Source of the DNA: Phycisphaerae bacterium
Lineage (GTDB): Bacteria; Planctomycetota; Phycisphaerae; Sedimentisphaerales; Anaerohalosphaeraceae
Direction of reading: 5' to 3'
Assembly (NCBI GenBank): GCA_018052735.1
Contig: JAGPMT010000007.1
Location: 1-64,000 of the forward strand
DNA: 64,000 nt
Part shown: positions 34,158-41,632 of the stretch, piece after piece
How positions within the stretch are numbered: the stretch's first letter is position 1
Layout of the letters: every line of letters starts with the position of its first letter
Notes under the pieces: model-generated
What the model was told of the DNA's origin: nothing
The model's database searches: none
Seen by the model: only the letters and a program-made list of their open reading frames with translations
Program-made: the position numbers and the translations under genes

Positions 34158-35963
34158 ATGAAACATTATCAAGTTCATTTCAAGCCGGATGATGTGACGG
34201 CCATTGTTCATGCAGGAGCAACCCTGCTGGAGGCCGCAGGTCAGGCGGGAATTATCCTTGCTAATCCCTGCGGGGGCATCGGCCGATGCGGCAAATGCAA
34301 AGTTCAGCTTCTGCCTTCTGGCAAAGAAGTTCTGGCCTGCCAATTCCGGATTGACCATAATTTAACTGTTCAAGTTCCAGATTCCAGCAGGTTTTTCCTG
34401 CAGAAAATTCTTGAGCAAGGAACCGAACACCACACCCTTGCAGAACCTGCAATATTAAAAATCTTTATTGATACTCCCCCCGCATCCATCGATGACTTTT
34501 GTGAGCTGTTATCCGACAAAATTCAGCTTCCGTTTACTCTGCAAGATTCTATAAACACACAAGCCGCAGAATCTCTGAATCTCTGGCGGAAAACGGGAGT
34601 AACCGTAATTTTTGCATTATCTTCCGTTGGAAATGACAAACCAACCTATCGAGTAACCGGATTTGAAACGGGCAATACCACCGACGTTCTTTATGGAATA
34701 GCCGTTGATATTGGCACAACCACCATCGTAGCACATCTGCTGGATTTAAATACAGGCCGCCGCGCAGCTACCGTTTCTGCCTGCAATCCCCAGTCTCAAT
34801 ATGGCGCGGACGTTATCAGCAGAATTGGGTATGCAGAAACAGATGAAGGATTGCTGCAATTGCACCGATCCGTCATCGATTGCCTGAACGAATTGATTCA
34901 TAAAGCAGCAACGGCGGGAAGTATTGACTGCAGCTGTATCTATGAAATTGCCGTTGTCGGCAATACGACAATGAATCACCTTTTTCTCAACTATCCGGTT
35001 AAGCAGCTCGGACAAGCCCCTTACCGGCCTTATTCCCTGCTTGCAGCCGATCGCAGCCCATCTCAACTACAAATTACAATCAATCCGGCCGGAAATATCC
35101 ATACCGCAGCTAATATCGCCGGCTTTATAGGTTCTGACACAGTCGCATCTGTTCTGGCCTGCAAGATGGAGGCTGCTTCAGAAAATATCCTTTTAGTGGA
35201 CATTGGGACCAATGGGGAAATCGTTCTGGCAGCAAGTGGTCATTTGCTGGCAGCCAGCTGTGCCGCTGGTCCGGCATTGGAGGGAGCAGGGATTGAATTT
35301 GGAAGCCGGGCCCAAAAAGGAGCGATCGAGCGGGTTCTATATGACGGATGCGATATTTATGTTGATGTCATTGAGTCCGATACAGCCCTTACAATCTGCG
35401 GAAGCGGACTGATTGATGCGGCAGCTGTTTTATTAGAGGCAGATATCATTGAATCATCCGGGCAATTCCGGACTCCAGAAACTCTTTCACCATTTACCGC
35501 ACCATCTATCCGTAATCGCCTGATTGCTTATAAGGGTAAACCGGCATTTGTTTTAGCCGGCACGTATAAAAACCAACAATGGAAAAATCCTGTTCTGCTG
35601 ACCCAGAAAGACATCCGTCAGCTGCAGCTTGCCAAGGCAGCCATTCGTACAGGCATTGAACTGCTGTTAAAAGAGGCAAAGATAGATGCAGAAAATATTG
35701 GTAAAGTCCTGTTGGCAGGAGCCTTTGGAAATTACATCCAAAAAGACAGTGCTGTAAGAATCGGCCTATTGCCGCCTATTCCGCTTGAAAAAATCCATTT
35801 TGTCGGGAACGCCGCTGGTACCGGAGCAGAAATGATTCTTATCAGCAGTCAGATGCGGCAGCAGGCTGTTCGACTGGCACAGTCGATCTGTTATGTTGAA
35901 ATTGCCAGACAAAACTCGTTTCAATCGGTCTTCGGCGAATCCCTCCTGTTCCCTGAAAAATGA
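34158..35963 (+). CDS. Reductive activator of corrinoid proteins (RACE/RamA-like, DUF4445)
   Basis: This 601-residue protein combines an N-terminal 2Fe-2S ferredoxin domain (C38, C44, C47 and C61, in NPCGGIGRCGKCK and LACQ) with an ASKHA ATPase-type domain. The ATP-binding opening is AVDIGTTTIVAHLLD (DIGTTT 184-189), with a second phosphate motif at LLVDIGTNGEIVLA and a later LAGAFGNYI. Such proteins use ATP and a reductant to reactivate oxidised cob(II)alamin in corrinoid methyltransferase systems. The gene has 146 bases of free leader and a hairpin after its end. No corrinoid protein or methyltransferase is adjacent, so its partner lies elsewhere. Confidence 0.87.
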   Translation: MKHYQVHFKPDDVTAIVHAGATLLEAAGQAGIILANPCGGIGRCGKCKVQLLPSGKEVLACQFRIDHNLTVQVPDSSRFFLQKILEQGTEHHTLAEPAILKIFIDTPPASIDDFCELLSDKIQLPFTLQDSINTQAAESLNLWRKTGVTVIFALSSVGNDKPTYRVTGFETGNTTDVLYGIAVDIGTTTIVAHLLDLNTGRRAATVSACNPQSQYGADVISRIGYAETDEGLLQLHRSVIDCLNELIHKAATAGSIDCSCIYEIAVVGNTTMNHLFLNYPVKQLGQAPYRPYSLLAADRSPSQLQITINPAGNIHTAANIAGFIGSDTVASVLACKMEAASENILLVDIGTNGEIVLAASGHLLAASCAAGPALEGAGIEFGSRAQKGAIERVLYDGCDIYVDVIESDTALTICGSGLIDAAAVLLEADIIESSGQFRTPETLSPFTAPSIRNRLIAYKGKPAFVLAGTYKNQQWKNPVLLTQKDIRQLQLAKAAIRTGIELLLKEAKIDAENIGKVLLAGAFGNYIQKDSAVRIGLLPPIPLEKIHFVGNAAGTGAEMILISSQMRQQAVRLAQSICYVEIARQNSFQSVFGESLLFPEK

Positions 35964-35965
35964 AA

Positions 35966-36002
35966 GCCGCAAAAGAAGAATCTTGCCCTCTTCTTTTGCG
36001 GC
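35966..36002. terminator. Probable bidirectional terminator hairpin
   Basis: A 14-bp stem GCCGCAAAAGAAGA (35966-35979) / TCTTCTTTTGCGGC (35989-36002) lies three bases after the RACE gene. On the plus strand a T run follows after eight bases (AATTTTT). On the minus strand TTTCATTTTTC follows, which would end the small gene at 36065-36145. Confidence 0.75.
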
Positions 36003-36064
36003 CTTGAATGCAATTTTTAGAATGCCTCTCAAAAGGCACTCTGTTTCCTTATGCAATGAAAATA

Positions 36065-36145
36065 TTATGTTATCTTATGACGAACTTTCCATTTTGTCTT
36101 ACGCTTCTTGCTGCCAATCTTTCTTCTTCGTCTCGGCTTAGCCAT
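36065..36145 (-). CDS. 26-residue very basic peptide, likely small ribosomal protein
   Basis: A short frame encodes 26 residues beginning MAKPRRRRKIGSKKRK and ending KVRHKIT, with 14 Lys/Arg. An AGGAGAAATAA sequence before the ATG is an excellent ribosome-binding site, and a hairpin follows about 60 bases after the stop. Composition and size resemble tiny ribosomal proteins of the bTHX, bL37 or COX24/AURKAIP1-like type, which bind rRNA. I cannot assign it to one of these. The gene stands alone between convergent genes, with space for its own promoter in the gap up to 36246. Because it is so short, coding capacity rests on the ribosome site and composition. Confidence 0.65.
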   Translation of the reverse strand: MAKPRRRRKIGSKKRKTKWKVRHKIT

Positions 36146-36246
36146 TTATTTCTCCTGGTAAACTTTCTTTCTTTTCAAAATCATTTTTGAGGGTTATTAT
36201 AAAAGTTTACAATGAGAATGCAAGTATTTTTCGAGAGGAATAACTC

Positions 36247-36525
36247 ATGATTCAATGCAAGGATTGTGAATATTATTCACAGGATGAACACGGCCGCAGG
36301 ACATTCAGATGCGACCCTTTTCAGAACATAAAAGAGCCTGAATGTCTCTTGAAATGGCAGCTCTTGCGTCTTGATCTTCTGGTTACTCATTATCAGACTA
36401 TGATTGCTTGGCAAAACAAAATGGCACCAATTCAAGACAAGATTCTCAAGTATGTTAAACGCGAACTTGACGACATCGATGAAGCAGACAAGTGGAAATT
36501 TGAAGACACAGAAGAACCAGAATAG
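36247..36525 (+). CDS. Small cysteine-containing protein of unknown function
   Basis: I do not recognise this 92-residue protein. It starts MIQCKDCEYY and has four cysteines (C4, C7, C22, C33), arranged C-x2-C then single cysteines, which could bind a metal. The middle is a predicted long helix (LLKWQLLRLDLLVTHYQTMIAWQNK), and the C-terminal third is acidic. A GAGGAATAACTC stretch precedes the ATG, a strong ribosome site. It lies 150 bases upstream of the ECF sigma gene in the same direction. It may be a planctomycete-specific conserved small protein, which is inference. Confidence 0.7.
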   Translation: MIQCKDCEYYSQDEHGRRTFRCDPFQNIKEPECLLKWQLLRLDLLVTHYQTMIAWQNKMAPIQDKILKYVKRELDDIDEADKWKFEDTEEPE

Positions 36526-36675
36526 AGAATAAGCGGCCGGTTATTGAAATCATTCAAAGGGAAGGATTGTCTCCTTTAATGGCCTTTATTAAAAATCCTA
36601 TTTTGCCGCTTCAAGAGCCGTTTTATGCAATAAGCAGACAAGTGTATCCGTCTTTTCATAAGAAGTCGTAATGTC

Positions 36676-37209
36676 ATGACTGAATCGTCAAGACTTGACA
36701 AGTTAATCAACCGATGTAAAAAAGGCGATCCGGAAGCATTTAACACGCTGATTGAATGCTATGCAGATCGCTGTTATGCATATTTTTACCGCTTAACCGG
36801 TCGGGCAGATATCAGTGAAGAATTGTTAAGCGATCTGTTTATCCGGTTATTTCGAAAAATGCGATCTTATGAAAGCGGGTCTTTTGACAAATGGATATTT
36901 ACCGTTGCATCGAATTTGTTTCGGGACTCGCTTCGTCGCCAATATAGACAGAAACGCCTGATAGAAGAAAAAACAGAGTTACTGAGACAGTCAGAATCTG
37001 CAGATAAATCCAATCCTGAAGTTTTTGATAAGCTTCAGTTGGCTCTGGAAAAACTCGATACAGAAACAGCCGAGTTAATTGTTTTACGCTACTACAGTCA
37101 AATGAGCTTTAAAGAATTAGCCCAAATGCGACAGGAACCTATTGGTACAACATTATCCAAAGTCCATCGGGGCATAAAAAAACTGCGTCAGATAATGGAT
37201 GACTTATGA
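36676..37209 (+). CDS. ECF-type RNA polymerase sigma factor
   Basis: This is a 177-residue sigma-70-family factor with only regions 2 and 4. Region 2 spans about residues 15-95 and includes YFYRLTGRADISEELLSDLFIRLFRKM and FDKWIFTVASNLFRDSLRRQYR. Region 4 spans about 115-175 and includes LEKLDTETAELIVLRYYSQMSFKELAQMRQEPIGTTLSKVHRGIKKLR, the helix-turn-helix that reads the -35 element. It overlaps the next gene by four bases. The downstream membrane protein without catalytic features is the natural anti-sigma partner. The target promoters are unknown. Confidence 0.9.
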   Translation: MTESSRLDKLINRCKKGDPEAFNTLIECYADRCYAYFYRLTGRADISEELLSDLFIRLFRKMRSYESGSFDKWIFTVASNLFRDSLRRQYRQKRLIEEKTELLRQSESADKSNPEVFDKLQLALEKLDTETAELIVLRYYSQMSFKELAQMRQEPIGTTLSKVHRGIKKLRQIMDDL

Positions 37210-37724
37210 TGAATAATAAAGAACATTTAGAAGAACTGCTGCTTCAGTTTATGGACCGAAAGCAGGCTGTCGAAGCGGCCCGTGAGATTTCCGACGCCGA
37301 TCGTCTGTTTGATGCTCAACCTTTGCCTGCCCTATCGAGGGACAGGTTATCGGCTGTTCAAGCAAAAATCCGGTTAGCAATAGAACAACAACGACGCCGG
37401 GCTTCAGAAATCCGATGGTTTAGCGCCGCCGCATCTATTGTAGCTGCAGCACTTCTTGTTGGATTATATGTTCTCAATCAAGCAGATAAAGACATTCAAA
37501 TCCCTGCTTCTCTGTATTATGCTACAGCTTTAGATTGGAACAGAATGAACCGTTCTGATGATTCTGCCCTCTCTCAAATTGAAAACGAGCTGCGCGATGT
37601 GGCCGAATCGATGAAAAGCCTGTCGGAAGACACCTTTAAGCCGGTCAACACTCTTTCTCTGGATACAATGGAATTGGATGAAATAGAATCTTTGGTCAGA
37701 AATACCGAGTTTTGGAAAGGATAA
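37206..37724 (+). CDS. Putative single-pass anti-sigma factor
   Basis: This 172-residue protein has a cytoplasmic N-terminal segment, one transmembrane helix (about residues 71-89, FSAAASIVAAALLVGLYVL) and an extracytoplasmic part of about 80 residues. It directly follows an ECF sigma gene with a four-base overlap, the normal order of sigma and anti-sigma genes. The N-terminal part lacks the H-x3-C-x2-C zinc motif of ZAS anti-sigma factors, so any sigma binding would use another fold. The tail has an acidic coiled-coil-like section (LSQIENELRDVAESMKSL). The call depends on context more than on sequence. Confidence 0.65.
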   Translation: MMNNKEHLEELLLQFMDRKQAVEAAREISDADRLFDAQPLPALSRDRLSAVQAKIRLAIEQQRRRASEIRWFSAAASIVAAALLVGLYVLNQADKDIQIPASLYYATALDWNRMNRSDDSALSQIENELRDVAESMKSLSEDTFKPVNTLSLDTMELDEIESLVRNTEFWKG

Positions 37725-37729
37725 ACGAA

Positions 37730-38605
37730 ATGAAGAATTTCCCTGCTGCACAATGGATGCTCTGCATGGCCGCCTTTGGAATACTGGTTTTGTCTGCTGC
37801 CGCTCAAGATGAAAGCAAACCGAAGGAACCTCCGCAGCCCGCTTCTGGGGAAACCAAAAGCAGGGAAATTACATCGGATATCTGGCATGAGATCTCGCTG
37901 GAATCAGATGATATTAAATTAACAGAAAAAAAAGTGCAGGAGATTCTTGAAGAGCTTAAAAAAAGCAGCCCCCAGCAAGCCGAACAACTGGCTGCTTTGC
38001 GTCAGAGCGATCCTTCAAAATTTATCGATGCCATTCGGGAAGAAATCCGCAAACATACACAGAGCGAAAAACCAGCTGCAGGGACGGAGGATAAATCGTC
38101 CCAATGGAAAGAGCAGCTGGAACGACGGCATGAGCTGTTTTTGGAATGGTTCCAAAAAGGGTATGCTAATGAATTCGGCGAACTGGTCAAGCTTCGGGAA
38201 TCCAATCCCGAAAAATATGTCCAGCGTGTTTTGGATCTGATGAAAGTGTATGAGCCGATTCAGCGTGCAGAACGAATCAGCCCCGAGCTGGCCTCGGTAA
38301 TGAAAAAGGAATTGGAACTTCAAAAACAGCAGGATGAACTGCTTGTGCAGATTCGGCTGGCAGCCAAAGACCAGCAGCCGAAACTGACGGAGGAATTAAA
38401 ACGGCTCGTTTCAACCCAATTTGATGCTATTGTATCGGAAAAGCAGATTCGCTGCGAACTCCTGCGGAAACGGCTGGAATCTCTCACCCAGCAGCTCGAA
38501 GCCCAAGCGGCTGAGCTGGAATTACTTAAGAAAAACAAGAGTCAAACAGTCGAAGATAGAATCAAAGAATTGATTGAACGAAACGAAAAAATTAACTGGG
38601 ATTAG
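37730..38605 (+). CDS. Exported coiled-coil protein of the sigma operon
   Basis: I do not recognise a family. I start at the ATG at 37730, preceded by AAAGGATAAACGAA, giving 291 residues. The frame also runs from a TTG at 37712. A signal peptide is likely (residues about 1-26, MKNFPAAQWMLCMAAFGILVLSAAAQ) followed by DES. The rest is highly charged and helical, with long heptad-like Glu/Leu/Lys runs (for example LRKRLESLTQQLEAQAAELELLKK), so an extended coiled coil is expected outside the inner membrane. It starts five bases after the anti-sigma gene. It might sense envelope stress for that pair, which is inference from order alone. Confidence 0.7.
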   Translation: MKNFPAAQWMLCMAAFGILVLSAAAQDESKPKEPPQPASGETKSREITSDIWHEISLESDDIKLTEKKVQEILEELKKSSPQQAEQLAALRQSDPSKFIDAIREEIRKHTQSEKPAAGTEDKSSQWKEQLERRHELFLEWFQKGYANEFGELVKLRESNPEKYVQRVLDLMKVYEPIQRAERISPELASVMKKELELQKQQDELLVQIRLAAKDQQPKLTEELKRLVSTQFDAIVSEKQIRCELLRKRLESLTQQLEAQAAELELLKKNKSQTVEDRIKELIERNEKINWD

Positions 38606-38927
38606 GCAGCGAACATTCTCTCAGAGCCAGATGACGCCTTGCAAACCGCAAAATATCTCCAAATCATATATAGATTTATTGATGATGCCCGTTTCGCTTC
38701 CCGCTGTAAGTCGTTATGCACAAATTGCTTAAACAAGAGCTTCTATGCATAGCAAATAAGTTAATCAAAAACATTTCTCCTTCTGCAAAGCTGGACGGGG
38801 AAAAAGAAAGAACTATTTTTATACATTTTTTTCATCCTTTTTTTATATAAGTTATTAATAATAAAAGGGATACAATTATTGTCTTATGTGGACAATGTTT
38901 TACCATAAATAAAATGGTTCAGTTTGA
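38606..38927 (+). other. Gap between the sigma operon and the pyrK promoter
   Basis: This stretch of about 320 bases is AT-rich with no credible reading frame, no tRNA and no strong hairpin. I see nothing in it except an oligo-T/A-rich section at 38817-38880 just upstream of the pyrK promoter, which could act as an UP-like element. Confidence 0.5.
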
Positions 38928-38956
38928 TTGACATACATTTGTATGACTGCTATACT
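38928..38956 (+). promoter_or_regulatory. Strong sigma-70-type promoter of the pyrK-pyrD leader
   Basis: TTGACA (38928-38933) and TATACT (38951-38956) are spaced exactly 17 bases, a near-consensus promoter, the best in the window. RNA should start near 38963. Confidence 0.8.
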
Positions 38957-38962
38957 CTTTTG

Positions 38963-39050
38963 TATAGTAAAAAGCGAATTTAACGGCTTTCTTTGCCGTG
39001 GCGGGCTTCCGGAATGTCGGTGGATGAATGTTCCGGAAGCTTTATTTTTG
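38963..39050 (+). promoter_or_regulatory. Attenuator-like leader of pyrK-pyrD
   Basis: The predicted leader first forms a small hairpin ACGGC/GCCGT (38983-38987/38995-38999). It then forms a 10-bp stem GCTTCCGGAA/TTCCGGAAGC (39005-39014/39031-39040) with a 16-base loop, followed by TTTATTTTTG, the shape of an intrinsic terminator 27 bases before the pyrK start. PyrR is encoded at 61.4 kb, but I see no match to its known binding loop. It could also be a free small RNA of about 88 nt. Confidence 0.6.
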
Positions 39051-39076
39051 TAACTTATTTGTCAAAAAGGGATTAG

Positions 39077-40003
39077 ATGCAAAAAGGAGTGTTCCAGGCT
39101 GAAGTCTTAAGCAACCAGCAAATTCGACGCTGTTATTACCGACTGAACCTTCAATTTGACTCAAAAGGCAGCCTTCTTTTCAGCAGCGTGGTCCCCGGAC
39201 AATTTCTTGAACTTGACGTAAGCAGCATATCCTTACCTCCTGCATCTTTAATCCCGGAACATCTTCGGGAGACTGCCGCAAAGCAGGTATTTTTACGAAG
39301 ACCCTTCAGTTTTTCCGATGTGATCAAAGTAAATGATGCAGAAGGAACTGTCGTTAGAGTTGAAATCCTCTATTGTGTGTTAGGCCCAGCTACTGTCCGA
39401 ATGATGGCGCTGAAATCCAAAGACAAAATCAGCGTACTTGGTCCCTTAGGCAACGGATTTTCAATTCCTCAAAATCTGCAGACGGCAATTCTTATAGCCG
39501 GTGGAATGGGCTCTCCTCCCCTGCTTCATCTGGCCAGCTATTTAAAACACAGTTTGCCGCAATGCCGCATCGTCAGCTTTGTTGGTGCAAAATCCTGTGA
39601 AGATTTGCCGTTTACCGTCCGAATTGGGAATTTCAAAGGCCTTGTGCTGGAAGAATTTGAGTTGATTCAAGTCCCCTCGTTTATTGCAACCGATGACGGT
39701 TCAGCCGGCTATCGGGGTTTTGTTACAGATTGCGCACGCCGATGGCTGCAAAATCATACTTGCGATCCTGCCTCAACAGCAATCTTCGCCTGCGGGCCGG
39801 AAGCTATGCTGAAAAGCACAGCGCGTCTGGCAGGAGATTTTTCGCTGCCCTGTCAAATCAGTATGGAAAGGATGATGGCCTGCGGCATCGGCTTATGCCA
39901 AAGCTGTGCCGTTGAAGTAAAAAATGCAGAGACACGCTATCAATTATGCTGTAAGGACGGCCCGGTCTTCGATGCCCGCAATGTTATATTTCAGGCAGAC
40001 TGA
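39077..40003 (+). CDS. pyrK: Dihydroorotate dehydrogenase B electron-transfer subunit
   Basis: PyrK carries FAD and a 2Fe-2S cluster and passes electrons from the PyrD subunit to NAD. The flavin-binding motif is RRPFSFSD. The NAD-binding part has LIAGGMGSPPLLHLASYL and IFACGPEAMLKS. The C-terminal cluster cysteines lie in MACGIGLCQSCAVEV and LCCKDGPVF. At 308 residues it is longer than the typical 260, with extra sequence in the N-terminal flavin domain. AAAGGGATTAG precedes the ATG. Its stop overlaps the pyrD start (TGATG), so the two subunits are coupled. Confidence 0.93.
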   Translation: MQKGVFQAEVLSNQQIRRCYYRLNLQFDSKGSLLFSSVVPGQFLELDVSSISLPPASLIPEHLRETAAKQVFLRRPFSFSDVIKVNDAEGTVVRVEILYCVLGPATVRMMALKSKDKISVLGPLGNGFSIPQNLQTAILIAGGMGSPPLLHLASYLKHSLPQCRIVSFVGAKSCEDLPFTVRIGNFKGLVLEEFELIQVPSFIATDDGSAGYRGFVTDCARRWLQNHTCDPASTAIFACGPEAMLKSTARLAGDFSLPCQISMERMMACGIGLCQSCAVEVKNAETRYQLCCKDGPVFDARNVIFQAD

Positions 40004-40935
40004 TGGAAGCAGATACTACATTAAAAACAGAATTTGCCGGACTTGAATTGGCAAGTCCGGTATTCCTGGCATCTGGAACCTGCGGTTATGCCGATGAACT
40101 TGCCGAGTTCATGGATTTATCAATTCTTGGCGGCATAACCACAAAAAGCATCACACTTGAATCCCGTAAAGGAAATCCGACACCCCGGATAGTCGAAACC
40201 TGCGGAGGCATGCTCAACGCCATCGGTTTGGCTAATATGGGCTTGGAACAGTTCCAAAACCAGATGCTTCCTGTATTGGAGAAACTGCCCACACGCGTTT
40301 TTGTGAACTTGGCAGGAAAAACAATTGAAGAGTATGCGGCTGTCGCCCGGGCACTATCTGCCGAAACAGCTATTGACGGTTTCGAATTGAATATCAGCTG
40401 TCCAAATGTCAAAAAAGGCGGCATTACATTCGGCACCGATCCCGTGCTTATTCGGGAGATTACAGCCGCTGTTAAAAAGGAATGCGGCAAAAAACCGCTT
40501 ATGGTCAAACTGACTCCGATGGTGACAAATATTACCACAACCGCAACTGCCGCCATTGAAGGCGGAGCCGATGCATTAAGCATGATAAACACCTTTACCG
40601 CAATGGTTATCGACATTCATCAACGCAGGCCGGTCTTGGCCAATCGGACAGGCGGGCTCAGCGGACCCGCAATCAAGCCCATAGCAGTGTACTTAGTCAG
40701 CAAAGTCTATCAAGAGGCGGCCAAAGATGCCGGCATTCCTATTTTAGGGATGGGAGGGATAATGACGGCATCTGACGCTCTGGAATTTTTCATTGCAGGC
40801 GCTTCTGCCGTCGCTATAGGGACAGCAACATTCATTTACCCCGATACAGCCCGGCGGGTAATTGAGGGATTGCGGTGTTATTGCACCCAAAAAGGATTCT
40901 CCCGCATTTCAGATCTTGTCGGCACCCTGCAATAA
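40003..40935 (+). CDS. pyrD: Dihydroorotate dehydrogenase B catalytic subunit
   Basis: This class 1B enzyme oxidises dihydroorotate to orotate with FMN. The active-site base is the Cys in ELNISCPNVKKGG. Other marks are ITTKSITLESRKGNPTPRIVET, LNAIGLANMG, KLTPMVTNI and the FMN-binding ILGMGGIMTASDALEFFIAGASAVAIGTA. At 310 residues it has normal length. With pyrK it forms the NAD-linked heterotetramer, consistent with anaerobic growth. The remaining pyrimidine genes in the window are pyrR-pyrB-pyrC at 59-62 kb. Confidence 0.95.
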   Translation: MEADTTLKTEFAGLELASPVFLASGTCGYADELAEFMDLSILGGITTKSITLESRKGNPTPRIVETCGGMLNAIGLANMGLEQFQNQMLPVLEKLPTRVFVNLAGKTIEEYAAVARALSAETAIDGFELNISCPNVKKGGITFGTDPVLIREITAAVKKECGKKPLMVKLTPMVTNITTTATAAIEGGADALSMINTFTAMVIDIHQRRPVLANRTGGLSGPAIKPIAVYLVSKVYQEAAKDAGIPILGMGGIMTASDALEFFIAGASAVAIGTATFIYPDTARRVIEGLRCYCTQKGFSRISDLVGTLQ

Positions 40936-41022
40936 AAAGAGGCACTTTACAGAATTGTTTTCTAAACCTATATTTATTTCAGTATAACAGTATCAAAATG
41001 CCGAAAATGAGTAAAGAGTGCT

Positions 41023-41331
41023 ATGAGCCAATCAGAAATACTAAAATTGTTAATGGACTATTTTCCAACGGCGGTTAATACCGGACGAAGTCTTGTTTTT
41101 ATCAGCGAAGACTGGCGAATTGAACTGATTGAGAGAAAAAATCCCTTTTTCGGACAGAATATTACGAATACTCCTATTATACGCGTTAAAGTTTTTAAAA
41201 AAGCCCTTAACGGCGAATTTCTTGCCGGCCATTATGAAGATTTTCAAATTCTTTCAATTAATGACCTTGCCTTACAGATTGAACGATATATTCAAAACGC
41301 TGTAGGCACAAATATTCGGGAAAATGCATAA
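41023..41331 (+). CDS. Conserved small protein of unknown function
   Basis: I do not recognise this 102-residue protein. It looks soluble and alpha/beta, opening MSQSEILKLLMDYFPTAVN with a mid-section VFISEDWRIELIERKN. No cysteines or obvious catalytic motif are visible. Its stop overlaps the start of the DUF167 gene by eight bases, so it is coupled to it and heads a five- or six-gene run to 45.2 kb. No clear Shine-Dalgarno site precedes the ATG. Confidence 0.65.
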   Translation: MSQSEILKLLMDYFPTAVNTGRSLVFISEDWRIELIERKNPFFGQNITNTPIIRVKVFKKALNGEFLAGHYEDFQILSINDLALQIERYIQNAVGTNIRENA

Positions 41332-41632
41332 TCTGCTGTCCGCTATCTGCAGAGAACATCCTCAAGGGGTGGAGATAACAGTCAAGGCCGTTGCCGGCAG
41401 CAGCCGAACGGCAATTGCCGGAATCCACGGCCAAATGCTGAAAATCAAAGTTGCCGCACCTCCGGAAAAAGGAAAGGCCAACAAGGCAATTGTTGAACTT
41501 TTGGCCAATAAATTGAAACTGAAAAAGTCTGACGTACTGATTCAAAGCGGCCATACAAGCTGTGTCAAACAGGTTTTATTTCAAGGGATTACAGTGCATG
41601 ATGTGGAAATCCTGTTTAACGAAAAAACCTGA
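41324..41632 (+). CDS. DUF167/UPF0235 (YggU) family protein
   Basis: This 102-residue DUF167 protein has the family's signature GVEITVKAVAGSSRTAIAG, then LKIKVAAPPEKGKANKAIVELLANKLKLKKSDVLIQSGHTSCVKQ. The biochemical role of the family is not known. It overlaps the previous gene by eight bases, and the next gene starts inside its 3' end. The tail beyond the family core is short. Confidence 0.9.
   Translation: MHNLLSAICREHPQGVEITVKAVAGSSRTAIAGIHGQMLKIKVAAPPEKGKANKAIVELLANKLKLKKSDVLIQSGHTSCVKQVLFQGITVHDVEILFNEKT

Noticed and set aside
38928-39050. Calling the pyrK leader a known PyrR-binding attenuator
   Set aside because: The conserved PyrR-binding loop sequence is not visible; only the terminator shape and gene context support regulation.
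41562-41597. Extended start of the TPR protein at 41562
   Set aside because: The ATG at 41598 has a purine-rich ribosome site and gives a normal signal-like N terminus; the added residues lie wholly inside the DUF167 gene.
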